DNA of 64,000 bases, taken from the NCBI RefSeq assembly GCF_044377035.1, contig NZ_JBILJW010000001.1:1-64000 (forward strand). The letters run 5' to 3'. Position numbers and translations under genes: made by a program. This document shows, piece by piece, positions 35,274 to 43,113 of the stretch. The number at the start of each line of letters is the position of its first letter. Position 1 is the stretch's first letter. The notes beneath the pieces are model-generated. The model saw only the letters and a list, made by a program, of their open reading frames with translations. It searched no databases and was not told the origin of the DNA. The DNA comes from Silanimonas sp044377035 (lineage in GTDB: Bacteria; Pseudomonadota; Gammaproteobacteria; Xanthomonadales; Xanthomonadaceae).

Positions 35274-36415
35274 CAGGCGGTCAGCACGATCGCGTCGCGG
35301 GCGTGCCACACGAGGTACAGCACGTCGCCCCAGTTGTAGTGCGGGTCGGCGCTGCGCGCGGCGTGGGTTTCCTGCACGCGCAGGACGAAGCCGTCGTCGG
35401 TCTGCAGGTGGTAGATCGAGACATCGCCGAGGTAGGCGATCTCGACGACGCGGCCGCGCACGACGTTCTCCACGCCGTGGGGCTCGGCTTCGGCGACGTC
35501 GATCTTCTCAGGGCGGATGGCCACGTTCACGTCGGTGCCCATCGGGATGGGCTCCACGTAGCGCGCCCAGACGTCGAGCTCGACGTCATGGCAGTGCACC
35601 AGCACCCGCTCCTCCTGCTGGTCGACGACCGTGCCGCGCAGCATGTTCACCGCGCCGATGAACTCGGCGACGAATCTCGAGTTCGGGTACTCGTAGAGGT
35701 TCGAGGGCGTGGAGACCTGCACGATGCGCCCGGCATCCATCACCGCCACGCGCGTCGACATCGTCATCGCTTCCTCCTGGTCGTGGGTGACCATGACGAA
35801 GGTGGTGCCGGTGCGCTCCTGGATGTTCACGAGTTCGAACTGCGTGTGTTCGCGCAGCTTTTTGTCCAACGCGCCGAGCGGCTCGTCGAGCAGCAGCAGC
35901 TTCGGCGCCTTGGCCAGCGCGCGGGCGAGCGCGACGCGCTGGCGCTGGCCGCCGCTGAGCTGGTCGGGCTTGCGCCGGCCGAGCTGCCCCATCTTCACAA
36001 GGTCGAGCATCGCCGCCACGCGGTCACCGATCTCGCTGGCCGGGCGCTTGTCCTGCTTCAGGCCGAAGGCGATGTTCTGCTCGACGGTCATGTGCGGGAA
36101 GAGCGCGTAGCTCTGGAACATCATGTTCACCGGCCGCTCGTAGGGCGGCACGTGGGTCATGTCCGTGCCGTCGATCAGCACGCGGCCTTTGTCCGGCACC
36201 TCGAAGCCGCCAAGGATGCGCAGCAGGGTCGATTTGCCGCAGCCCGAGCCGCCCAGCAGGGCGAAGAACTCGCCGCGGAAGATGTCGAGTGAGACATCGT
36301 CCACGGCGTAGGTCTTGCCGAAGGTCTTGGTGACGCCCTCGATGCGGAGGATCGGCTCCGCGTTCGGGTCCTGCCAGGGATCGACCTGGGCCTGCCGGCG
36401 CGCGGGCGTGCTCAT
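35273..36415 (-). CDS. potG: Putrescine ABC transporter ATP-binding protein PotG-like
   Basis: A 380-residue ATPase that powers polyamine import. The nucleotide-binding domain (about 20-255) has Walker A GGSGCGKST, Q loop FQSYALFPH, signature LSGGQRQRVALARAL, Walker B LLLLDEPL and the H loop VTHDQ; a TOBE domain follows (about 290-375). Length matches E. coli PotG (377). It follows potF by 4 bp and overlaps potH. Confidence 0.92.
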   Translation of the reverse strand: MSTPARRQAQVDPWQDPNAEPILRIEGVTKTFGKTYAVDDVSLDIFRGEFFALLGGSGCGKSTLLRILGGFEVPDKGRVLIDGTDMTHVPPYERPVNMMFQSYALFPHMTVEQNIAFGLKQDKRPASEIGDRVAAMLDLVKMGQLGRRKPDQLSGGQRQRVALARALAKAPKLLLLDEPLGALDKKLREHTQFELVNIQERTGTTFVMVTHDQEEAMTMSTRVAVMDAGRIVQVSTPSNLYEYPNSRFVAEFIGAVNMLRGTVVDQQEERVLVHCHDVELDVWARYVEPIPMGTDVNVAIRPEKIDVAEAEPHGVENVVRGRVVEIAYLGDVSIYHLQTDDGFVLRVQETHAARSADPHYNWGDVLYLVWHARDAIVLTA

Positions 36416-36419
36416 GGGT

Positions 36420-37550
36420 TCAATTGCCGCTCTTGATGGTCGTCCAAGCGCGCTGCCGGGCGTCGTTCTCCTCGAGCGGCAGCTTGCGTGTGTCGACGAG
36501 CTTGCCGATCACGTCCTCCGGCGGGTACACGGCCGGATCGTTGCGGAGGTCCTCGCTCACCAGCGCCTTGGCCGGTGCGTTCGCCGAGGCATAGCCGACG
36601 AACTCCGTGACCGGCGCGATGACGTCGGGCTTGAGCATGAAGTCGATGAACGCGTGCGCTTCGGCCTTGTTCGGCGCATCGGCCGGGATGGCCATGACGT
36701 CGAACCAGCGGATCGCGCCCTCCTTGGGAATGACGTAGGCGATCTCGACGCCGGTGCCGGCCTCCTCGGCACGGGCCCGGGCTTGCAGCACGTCGCCGTT
36801 GTAGCCGAGCGCCACGCAGATCTCTCCATCGGCGAGGTCGTTGATGTAGCGGCTGGAATTGAAGTAGCGGATGTTCTGGCGGATCGGCGCGTAGGTCTGT
36901 TGCACGAGCTCGATCTCGCCGTTGCCCATGCCGTTCGGGTCGCGGCCGTGGAAGAAGAGCGCGGCGGAGAAGGCTTCCTGCTGGTCGTCGAGGATGGCGA
37001 TGCCGCAGCTCGCGAGCTTGCCGCTGATGGCTGGATCGAAGATCGCCGACCAGCTGTCCAGCACGAAGTCCGGCCCCATGATTTCGGCGACCTTCTGTTT
37101 GTTGTAGCCGATCGCCGTGGTGCCCCACATGTACGGAACGATGTGCGTGCCGTCCGGGTCGGCGGCGGCGAGGCCGGCAGCCAGCGCCGGATCGACGTTG
37201 GCGAGGTTCGGCAGCGCGGCTTTGTCGAGCGCGGCGTAGAGGTTGTTGACGATGTGCTGCTGCGCGAACGGCGCCGAGGGGAAGATCACGTCGTAGCCGC
37301 TCTGCCCGGCGACGAGCTTCGCGTCGAGCGTCTCGTTGTCGGCATAGACGTCGTAGACCACTTCGATGCCCGTCTCCCGCGTGAAGCGCTCGAGGGTCTC
37401 CGGCGTGATGTAGTCCGACCAGTTGTAAACGTTCACTTGGCGCTTGCCGTTGCCGTCCGGCTTGGCGGCGTCGTCGGCAGGCGCGTCAGCTTGCCCCCCG
37501 CAGGCGGCGAGCAGCAAAGCGGCGGCGAGGGCGGTCAGGGTCAGACGCAT
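36420..37550 (-). CDS. potF: Putrescine-binding lipoprotein PotF-like
   Basis: A 376-residue extracytoplasmic solute-binding protein. The signal peptide ends in the lipobox LLAAC with the lipidated Cys17, so it is membrane-anchored, unlike soluble E. coli PotF. VNVYNWSDYITPETLERF and GYDVIFPSAPFAQQ match PotF, as does EICVALGYNGDV. AAGGAG lies at ideal distance before the ATG. It opens the potFGHI operon. The exact polyamine cannot be told from sequence alone. Confidence 0.9.
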   Translation of the reverse strand: MRLTLTALAAALLLAACGGQADAPADDAAKPDGNGKRQVNVYNWSDYITPETLERFTRETGIEVVYDVYADNETLDAKLVAGQSGYDVIFPSAPFAQQHIVNNLYAALDKAALPNLANVDPALAAGLAAADPDGTHIVPYMWGTTAIGYNKQKVAEIMGPDFVLDSWSAIFDPAISGKLASCGIAILDDQQEAFSAALFFHGRDPNGMGNGEIELVQQTYAPIRQNIRYFNSSRYINDLADGEICVALGYNGDVLQARARAEEAGTGVEIAYVIPKEGAIRWFDVMAIPADAPNKAEAHAFIDFMLKPDVIAPVTEFVGYASANAPAKALVSEDLRNDPAVYPPEDVIGKLVDTRKLPLEENDARQRAWTTIKSGN

Positions 37551-37562
37551 GTGGAACTCCTT

Positions 37563-37594
37563 GAAAAGCGAAGGCCGCATGGTCGATGCGGCCT
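37563..37594 (-). terminator. Hairpin between the hydratase/dehydrogenase gene and potF
   Basis: A 9-bp perfect stem AGGCCGCAT/ATGCGGCCT with a 5-base loop (37572-37594) is followed on the minus strand by TCGCTTTT. It may end the upstream transcript, but the T tract is short and it lies only 22 bases before the potF ATG, so a leader-hairpin role is also possible. Confidence 0.45.
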
Positions 37595-37653
37595 GTAGAG
37601 GTGTCAACGCGGACGGGCGAGGCGGCTCGCGCCGCCTTCACCCCCCGCCGGGC

Positions 37654-39684
37654 TCAGAGCGCGTCCCAGCCTGGACGCGGCTTGAAGCGGTCGCCGTGCT
37701 TGGCGGCCAAGGCCTCCAGCGTGGCCTTCAGCTTGGCCGGGCCGGCGGCGCGTGCGTGGCTGATCGGGCCGCCGCGGAAGGGGGCGAAGCCGGTGCCGAA
37801 AATCACGCCGGCATCCAGAAGGTCGGCGTCGGCGACGGTGCCGTCGGCGAGGCAGCTCACGGCTTCGTTGACCAGCGGCAGGATCAGGCGGTCTTCGAGA
37901 TCGTCGGGCGCCTTGTAGTCGGCGGGAACCTGCGGCTTGACGGCCTTGCCGTTCTCCCACTTGTACAGGCCCTGGCCGTCCTTCTTGCCGCGCTTGCCTT
38001 CTTCGACGGTGAGCCCGTCGGGCAGGGGCTGGCCGTGGAAGGCCGCCATGATCTTGCCCACGCTCGCGGCCACGTCGAGGCCGACGGTGTCGACGAGTTC
38101 TATCGGGCCCATGGGCATGCCGAACTTCAGTGCGGCCTTGTCGATCACCGCACCCGGCACGCCTTCCTTGAACAGCAGGATGGCTTCCTGCATGTAGGGC
38201 GCGAGGATGCGGTTGACGAGGAAGCCCGGCGTGCCCGCCACCGGCACCGGCAGCTTGTCGATGGCCTTGCAGAACGCGGCGAGGCGGCGCGTGGTCTCGG
38301 CGTCTAGGCCGTCGTGCTGGACGATTTCCACCAGCGGCATCATCGAAACCGGGTTGAAGAAGTGCAGGCCTGCGAAGCGCGCCGCGTCGGTGCGGCCCTC
38401 GCGCAGGATTTCCAGCGCGATCGAGCTGGTGTTGGTGGCGAGGATGGCGCCGGGCTTCAGCGTCTCCTCGGCCTTCTTGAACAGCGCGTGCTTGGCTTCG
38501 GCGTTCTCGTAGATGGCCTCGATGACGAGGTCGGCCTTGGCCACGCCGGCACCTTCAACATCGGCCTGCAAGCGGGCACGGGTCTCGGCGCGCTTGGCCT
38601 CGTCCTTGATCTTCTTTGCGTAGAACTCGTCGGCACGCTTCAGGGCCGGCTCGATGAACTTCATCTCGCGGTCCTGCAGGGTCACGTTGAAGCCACGGAA
38701 GGCGGCCCAGGCCGCGATGTCGCCGCCCATCACGCCGGCGCCCACCACGTGCACGTGCTGGATGCCGTGGTCCTTGCCGCCGAGGCCCTTCAGGCGCTCC
38801 ATCAGCAGGAAAACGCGGACAAGGTTCATCGCCGTCGGCCCGGTGGCGAGCTTCGAAACGGCCTTGGCCTCGGCCATCAGCGCCTTGCCGACGTTGTTGA
38901 CGCCGTTGCGGCGCCAAGCCTCGATCATCGCGAACGGGGCGGGGTAGTGCTCCTTGCGGGCCTTCCGCGACACCTGCTTGACCATCATGTTGGCCAGCAC
39001 TTGGCGCGCCGGCCAGGTGTTGGTGGCCCAGGCGGTGAGGCGCTGCTTGAGCGGGCGCTGCGTGCCCTTCTTCGCCAGTTCGATGGCGGCATCCACGAGC
39101 AAGGGGCCCTCGACGACCTTGTCGACCAGCCCCATCGCGCGGGCCTGCGAGGCGCGCAGGCCACGTCCGGTGAGCATCAAGTCCATGGCCGCGGGGGCGC
39201 CGAGCAGCTTCGGCGCGCGAACGCTGCCGCCCCAGCCCGGGTAGATGCCCAGCTTCACTTCCGGCAGGCCGATGCGGGTGTTGTCCGCGCTGCTGGCCAC
39301 GCGGTAGCGGCAGGCCAGGGAGAGTTCGGTGCCGCCGCCCATGCAGTGGCCGTGGATGGCCGCGACGGTGGGGAAGGGCAGCTTGCTGATGCGGTCGAAC
39401 AGCAACTGGCCGGAGCGGATCCAGTCGAAGGTCTCGCCGCGGGCGTGGATCGCCTCGAAGCCTTTGATGTCGGCGCCGGGGATGAAGCCCGCGGCCTTGC
39501 CCGAGCAGAACACCACGCCCTTGGGTTTCTCGATGGCGAGGCGCTCGACCAGCGAGGCGAGCTCATCGAGCACGCCGCGGGAGAGCGCATTGACGTTCTG
39601 GTCGGCGCGGTCGAGGGTGAGCACGACGATGCCGTCCGGACGCACCTGGGTGCGCCAATGCTGCAGGCGAAGACCTTCGAACAT
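37654..39684 (-). CDS. Enoyl-CoA hydratase/3-hydroxyacyl-CoA dehydrogenase (FadB/FadJ type)
   Basis: A 676-residue fused enzyme of fatty acid beta-oxidation. An N-terminal crotonase domain (about 10-200) has the oxyanion-hole segments around AGFIPGADIKGF and the GHCMGGGTELSLACRYRVAS stretch; glutamates in GGGTELS and LPEVKLGIYPGWGG fit the hydratase active site. The dehydrogenase begins with VVGAGVMGGDIAAW (about 316-330) and contains HFFNPVSMMPLVEIV with the catalytic His. Length lies between FadJ (714) and shorter forms. No fadA lies beside it. The start is the ATG of MFEGLRL. It is divergent from rpoE. Confidence 0.92.
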   Translation of the reverse strand: MFEGLRLQHWRTQVRPDGIVVLTLDRADQNVNALSRGVLDELASLVERLAIEKPKGVVFCSGKAAGFIPGADIKGFEAIHARGETFDWIRSGQLLFDRISKLPFPTVAAIHGHCMGGGTELSLACRYRVASSADNTRIGLPEVKLGIYPGWGGSVRAPKLLGAPAAMDLMLTGRGLRASQARAMGLVDKVVEGPLLVDAAIELAKKGTQRPLKQRLTAWATNTWPARQVLANMMVKQVSRKARKEHYPAPFAMIEAWRRNGVNNVGKALMAEAKAVSKLATGPTAMNLVRVFLLMERLKGLGGKDHGIQHVHVVGAGVMGGDIAAWAAFRGFNVTLQDREMKFIEPALKRADEFYAKKIKDEAKRAETRARLQADVEGAGVAKADLVIEAIYENAEAKHALFKKAEETLKPGAILATNTSSIALEILREGRTDAARFAGLHFFNPVSMMPLVEIVQHDGLDAETTRRLAAFCKAIDKLPVPVAGTPGFLVNRILAPYMQEAILLFKEGVPGAVIDKAALKFGMPMGPIELVDTVGLDVAASVGKIMAAFHGQPLPDGLTVEEGKRGKKDGQGLYKWENGKAVKPQVPADYKAPDDLEDRLILPLVNEAVSCLADGTVADADLLDAGVIFGTGFAPFRGGPISHARAAGPAKLKATLEALAAKHGDRFKPRPGWDAL

Positions 39685-39759
39685 GGGGAGTCCGTACGGA
39701 AGAGTAGGGTGATGGGCCGGTATCATCCGGGCTGCACTTTCCCCCGGTCAAATCGGCCG

Positions 39760-39787
39760 GGAACTTTTTTTCGAAAGTCCGGTCTAG
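39760..39787 (+). promoter_or_regulatory. Sigma-E type promoter of the rpoE operon
   Basis: GGAACTT at 39760-39766 and GTCTAG at 39782-39787 are separated by 15 bases, including a run of T. This is very close to the sigma-E consensus (GGAACTT-N15-GTCTAA), so the sigma factor probably drives its own operon. The 5' leader would be about 50 bases. Confidence 0.8.
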
Positions 39788-39842
39788 GTCCGCGTTCCAT
39801 CCGCGGCCGATCCGGCGCCAAGCAGCCAGGAGCGGGCCCGGG

Positions 39843-40421
39843 ATGGGCGACGACCCCAACGACTTCCAACTCGTGCAACGCGTCCAAGCCGGTGACCGCT
39901 CTGCCTTCGACCTGCTCGTCCGCAAGTACCAGTACCGCATCGCGGCCCTGGTGCGGCGCTACATCCGCGACGAGGCCGAGGCCGAGGACGTGGTGCAGGA
40001 GGTCTTCATCCGCGCCTGGCGCGCCCTGCCGCAGTTCCGCGGGGATGCGCAGTTCTACACCTGGCTTTACCGGATCGCCGTGAACACCGCCAAGAACCAC
40101 CTCGTCAGCCTTGGCCGCCGCCCGGCCACCGACGACATCGACGATGAGGAGCTCACGACCGTCCGCGAGGCCGAGCGCCTGCACGACGTCGCGACGCCCG
40201 AGCACGAGGCGCTTCGCAGCGAGATGGAATCCCTCGTGCTGGCCGCCGTGGACGCCCTCGCCCCCGAATTGCGCGAGGCCCTGACGCTGCGCGAGGTCGA
40301 GGGCCTGAGCTACGAGGACATCGCCGAGCGGATGCAGTGCCCCATCGGAACGGTGCGTTCGCGCATCTTCCGCGCCCGCGACGCGATCGACGCCCGCCTG
40401 AAACCCTTGTTGAACCCATGA
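39843..40421 (+). CDS. rpoE: ECF sigma factor RpoE/AlgU
   Basis: A 192-residue extracytoplasmic-function sigma factor for envelope stress. Region 2 includes YQYRIAALVRRYIRDEAEAEDVVQEVFIRAW and TWLYRIAVNTAKNHL; region 4 includes LTLREVEGLSYEDIAERMQCPIGTVRSRIFRAR, which binds the -35 element. Length and sequence match RpoE/AlgU closely. The next gene, rseA, begins inside its stop codon. Confidence 0.96.
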   Translation: MGDDPNDFQLVQRVQAGDRSAFDLLVRKYQYRIAALVRRYIRDEAEAEDVVQEVFIRAWRALPQFRGDAQFYTWLYRIAVNTAKNHLVSLGRRPATDDIDDEELTTVREAERLHDVATPEHEALRSEMESLVLAAVDALAPELREALTLREVEGLSYEDIAERMQCPIGTVRSRIFRARDAIDARLKPLLNP

Positions 40422-41101
40422 GTACGCCGATGTCCCCGAATGCCCCTGCCGGCCCCGACGACTTCCGCGAACAGTTGAGCGCCTGGCACGACGGCGCACT
40501 TCCGGACGAAGCCTCGCGCTTCGTGCTGAAACGCCTGCTGGGGGATGAGTCGCTGCGTGCCGAGGTCGGCCGCTGGCAGGTGATCGGTGACGCGCTCCGG
40601 CGCCAGCCTCACCAGCGTCCCGTGGGGGATCTGCCGGCTCGCGTGGCCGTGGCGGTCGCGGCGGACGAGGCGCGACGGGCTGCCGACGCGCCCGTGATCC
40701 CGGGCGCCGTCCCCGTGCGTTCGGGTTCGCTGCGCTGGCTGGCGACGGCGGCGGCGCTGGGCCTGATGGCCGTCTTGGCGTGGCCGTCCGATCCGGTGCC
40801 GGTGGCTGGCGACGCCGCAACCCTCATGGCCGAAGCGCCCGTTCCCTCGGTCGCGACGGCGCTCCCGGCGGGGCCAAGCCCCCCGTTGCCGATGCCACCG
40901 CGTCGCGCGGAAGCGAACCCGTCGGCCGCTCTTGTGGCCGCCGTGCCGCCGCTGGTGCGCGCCCCGCAGCCGACCGCCGAACAGCTCGCGCCGCTGCCTG
41001 CCGTCGATGCGCCGAGCCGTCCCTGGCCGCGCAGCGCGTCGGAACAGGACGTTTACACCGTGGACTACAGCGTGCCGGCCGCCGCGCCGCCACGGCAGTG
41101 A
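40418..41101 (+). CDS. rseA: Anti-sigma-E factor RseA/MucA
   Basis: A 227-residue single-pass inner-membrane protein that holds RpoE until regulated proteolysis. The cytoplasmic RseA_N domain (about 13-85) has LSAWHDGALPDEASRFVLKRLLGDE and RWQVIGDALR; one membrane helix follows at about 103-122. The periplasmic part is rich in proline and alanine and ends in VDYSVPAAAPP. Hydrophobic C-terminal residues in MucA proteins can serve the DegS-type protease. It overlaps rpoE by 4 bp and rseC by 4 bp. Confidence 0.9.
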   Translation: MSTPMSPNAPAGPDDFREQLSAWHDGALPDEASRFVLKRLLGDESLRAEVGRWQVIGDALRRQPHQRPVGDLPARVAVAVAADEARRAADAPVIPGAVPVRSGSLRWLATAAALGLMAVLAWPSDPVPVAGDAATLMAEAPVPSVATALPAGPSPPLPMPPRRAEANPSAALVAAVPPLVRAPQPTAEQLAPLPAVDAPSRPWPRSASEQDVYTVDYSVPAAAPPRQ

Positions 41102-41583
41102 CCCCGGCTCCACTGGCCGCCGGGGAGGCGATCCGCCGTCGCGCCGTCGTCGTCTCCGCCGCGGACAGGCAGCTGGCCTTGCGCTGGACGGAATCCCAAT
41201 GCCGCGGCTGTGTCGGGTGTGGCGGCCGTTGCGGCCTCTTCGCTGCTGACGATGTCGGCGTGGTCCGCCTCGAGCACGACGCCAGGGCGTTGCAGCCCGG
41301 CGACGCCGTCGATGTGGAAGTGTCCGCGCCTCGCCTTCGCCACGCCGCCATGCGTGCCTACGGTTTGGCGCTCGTCGCCCTCATCGCTGGTGTCGGCCTT
41401 GGCCATGCCGTCGGTGCTCGTTGGGGCGCCGCGAATGCCGGCGCGCTCGTCGGGCTGCTGCTGGGAACTTTCCTTGCGGGCCTGCTGACCAAGCGCCTCG
41501 ATGCCTCGCCGCCGCTGCGTGTGCGGCCTTGCCCCGATTGCCCTTCCGAACTCGAGTCCGACCCCAAGGAGCTCCCACGATGA
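41098..41583 (+). CDS. rseC: SoxR-reducing system / sigma-E regulator RseC (MucC)
   Basis: A 161-residue inner-membrane protein. A cysteine cluster CRGCVGCGGRCGL (about 37-49) lies in the N-terminal cytoplasmic part, then two membrane helices (about 90-110 and 114-132), and a short tail with CPDC. This is the RseC/MucC layout. Its role is a mild positive effect on sigma-E and a link to redox. The start is a GTG overlapping the rseA stop (GTGA). The gene usually between rseA and rseC, rseB/mucB, is missing. Confidence 0.82.
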   Translation: MTPAPLAAGEAIRRRAVVVSAADRQLALRWTESQCRGCVGCGGRCGLFAADDVGVVRLEHDARALQPGDAVDVEVSAPRLRHAAMRAYGLALVALIAGVGLGHAVGARWGAANAGALVGLLLGTFLAGLLTKRLDASPPLRVRPCPDCPSELESDPKELPR

Positions 41584-43037
41584 TGACCCCGGTCCGTCTG
41601 CTTCCCCTCGTCCCCGTGCTGGCCGCCGCGCTGCTGGCGCCGGCCGCTGTCGACGCGCAGACCGCCACGCCCGCGGCCCCGGCCCCGGTCTCCGCACCCC
41701 TCGTGCAGTTGCCTGACTTCACCCGCTTGGTCGAGCAGGTGTCCCCGGCCGTGGTCAACATCGAAGCCACCAGTACGCCTGGCGGCGGTGCCAAGGCACA
41801 GGGCCAGCCCCAGGACGAGGAGATCCCCGAGATCTTCCGCCGCTTCATTGGCCCCGGCATGCCCCAACCGCAGCAGCGCGGCGGCGTCTCGCAGGGCACC
41901 GGCTTCGTCACCAGCGCCGACGGCTACATCATCACGAACCACCACGTCATCGACGGCGCCGACAAGGTGATCGTGCGCTTCAACGACCGCCGCGAGCTGG
42001 AGGCGAAGATCGTCGGCTCCGACGCGCTGTCGGACATCGCCGTGCTCAAGGTCGAGGCCACCGGCCTTTCGGCCGTGCGCATCGGTGATGCGCGCAGCCT
42101 CAAGCCGGGGCAATGGGTCGTGGCGATCGGCTCGCCCTTCGGCTTCGACTACTCGGTGACGGCCGGCATCGTCTCCGGCGTGAACCGCCGCAGCCTCGAC
42201 CCGGGCCAGCAGTACGTGCCCTTCATCCAGACCGACGTCGCCATCAACCGCGGCAACTCCGGTGGCCCGCTGCTCAACGTGCGGGGTGAGGTGGTCGGCG
42301 TGAACTCGCAGATCTTCAGCAACACCGGCGGCTTCATCGGCGTGAGCTTCGCGATCCCGGTGGACGTGGCCATGAACACCGCGCGCCAGTTGCGCGAGAA
42401 CGGCACCGTGCGCCGCGGCGTGCTCGGCGTGCAGATCGGCCAGCTCACCCGCGAGCGGGCGCAGGAACTGGGCCTGCCGCGCCCGGTGGGGGCCTTCGTG
42501 AACAGCGTCAACAACGGCAGCGCGGCCGACAAGGCCGGCATCCGCCCGGGCGACGTCATCACCGCTTTCAACGGCCGCGAGATCCTCACCGCCTCCGACC
42601 TGCCGCCCCAGGTGGGCCTGCTGCCCCCCGGCAGCCGCGCCACGGTGACTGTGCTGCGTGACGGCGGTCGGCGTGACCTTGTCGTGTCGCTCGACGCCCT
42701 CGATGGCGCCACGGCGGGCGCACCGGCGGCACCGGCGGCTCCGGCCGCCGCCCCGGCCAACGCGCTGGGCCTGGCGACGGAGGCGGTGGATGCCGCCACC
42801 CGCCAGCGCTTGGGCCTGCAGGCCGGCGAGGGCGTGCGGATCAGCCGCGTGGGCTCGGCCTTGGCCCGCCAGGCCGGCCTGAATCCCGGCGACGTGGTCC
42901 TGGCCGTCAACGGCCGCGACGTGGGCACGGCGGCGGCCTTCGATGCGGAGCTGGGCAAGGTGAAGGCAGGCAGCATGCTGCGCTTGCTGGTGCGCAACGC
43001 CAGCAGCACCGGCTTCGTCGAGCTGCCCATGCCGTGA
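41580..43037 (+). CDS. mucD: Periplasmic serine protease MucD (DegP/HtrA family)
   Basis: A 485-residue exported protease/chaperone. A signal peptide ends near residue 26 (AVDAQ). The trypsin-like domain has the full triad, His122 (ITNHHVID), Asp152 (LSDIAVL) and Ser227 (GNSGGPL), followed by two PDZ domains (about 285-370 and 400-480) joined by an Ala/Pro linker. It degrades misfolded envelope proteins and is a standard sigma-E target. AGGAG lies upstream of the first of two adjacent ATG codons, which overlaps the rseC stop. Confidence 0.95.
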   Translation: MMTPVRLLPLVPVLAAALLAPAAVDAQTATPAAPAPVSAPLVQLPDFTRLVEQVSPAVVNIEATSTPGGGAKAQGQPQDEEIPEIFRRFIGPGMPQPQQRGGVSQGTGFVTSADGYIITNHHVIDGADKVIVRFNDRRELEAKIVGSDALSDIAVLKVEATGLSAVRIGDARSLKPGQWVVAIGSPFGFDYSVTAGIVSGVNRRSLDPGQQYVPFIQTDVAINRGNSGGPLLNVRGEVVGVNSQIFSNTGGFIGVSFAIPVDVAMNTARQLRENGTVRRGVLGVQIGQLTRERAQELGLPRPVGAFVNSVNNGSAADKAGIRPGDVITAFNGREILTASDLPPQVGLLPPGSRATVTVLRDGGRRDLVVSLDALDGATAGAPAAPAAPAAAPANALGLATEAVDAATRQRLGLQAGEGVRISRVGSALARQAGLNPGDVVLAVNGRDVGTAAAFDAELGKVKAGSMLRLLVRNASSTGFVELPMP

Positions 43038-43113
43038 AGGCCGCCCGGGGCAGGCCCGTATGCGACAATCGTGGGCTTGCCCGAACGGGCACCGTCTTCC
43101 CGGCACCGACCCC

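Noticed and set aside
41464..41488. GGAACTT inside rseC as a second sigma-E promoter for mucD
   Set aside because: The nearest -10-like bases are only 13 bases away, shorter than the usual 15-17, and match poorly.
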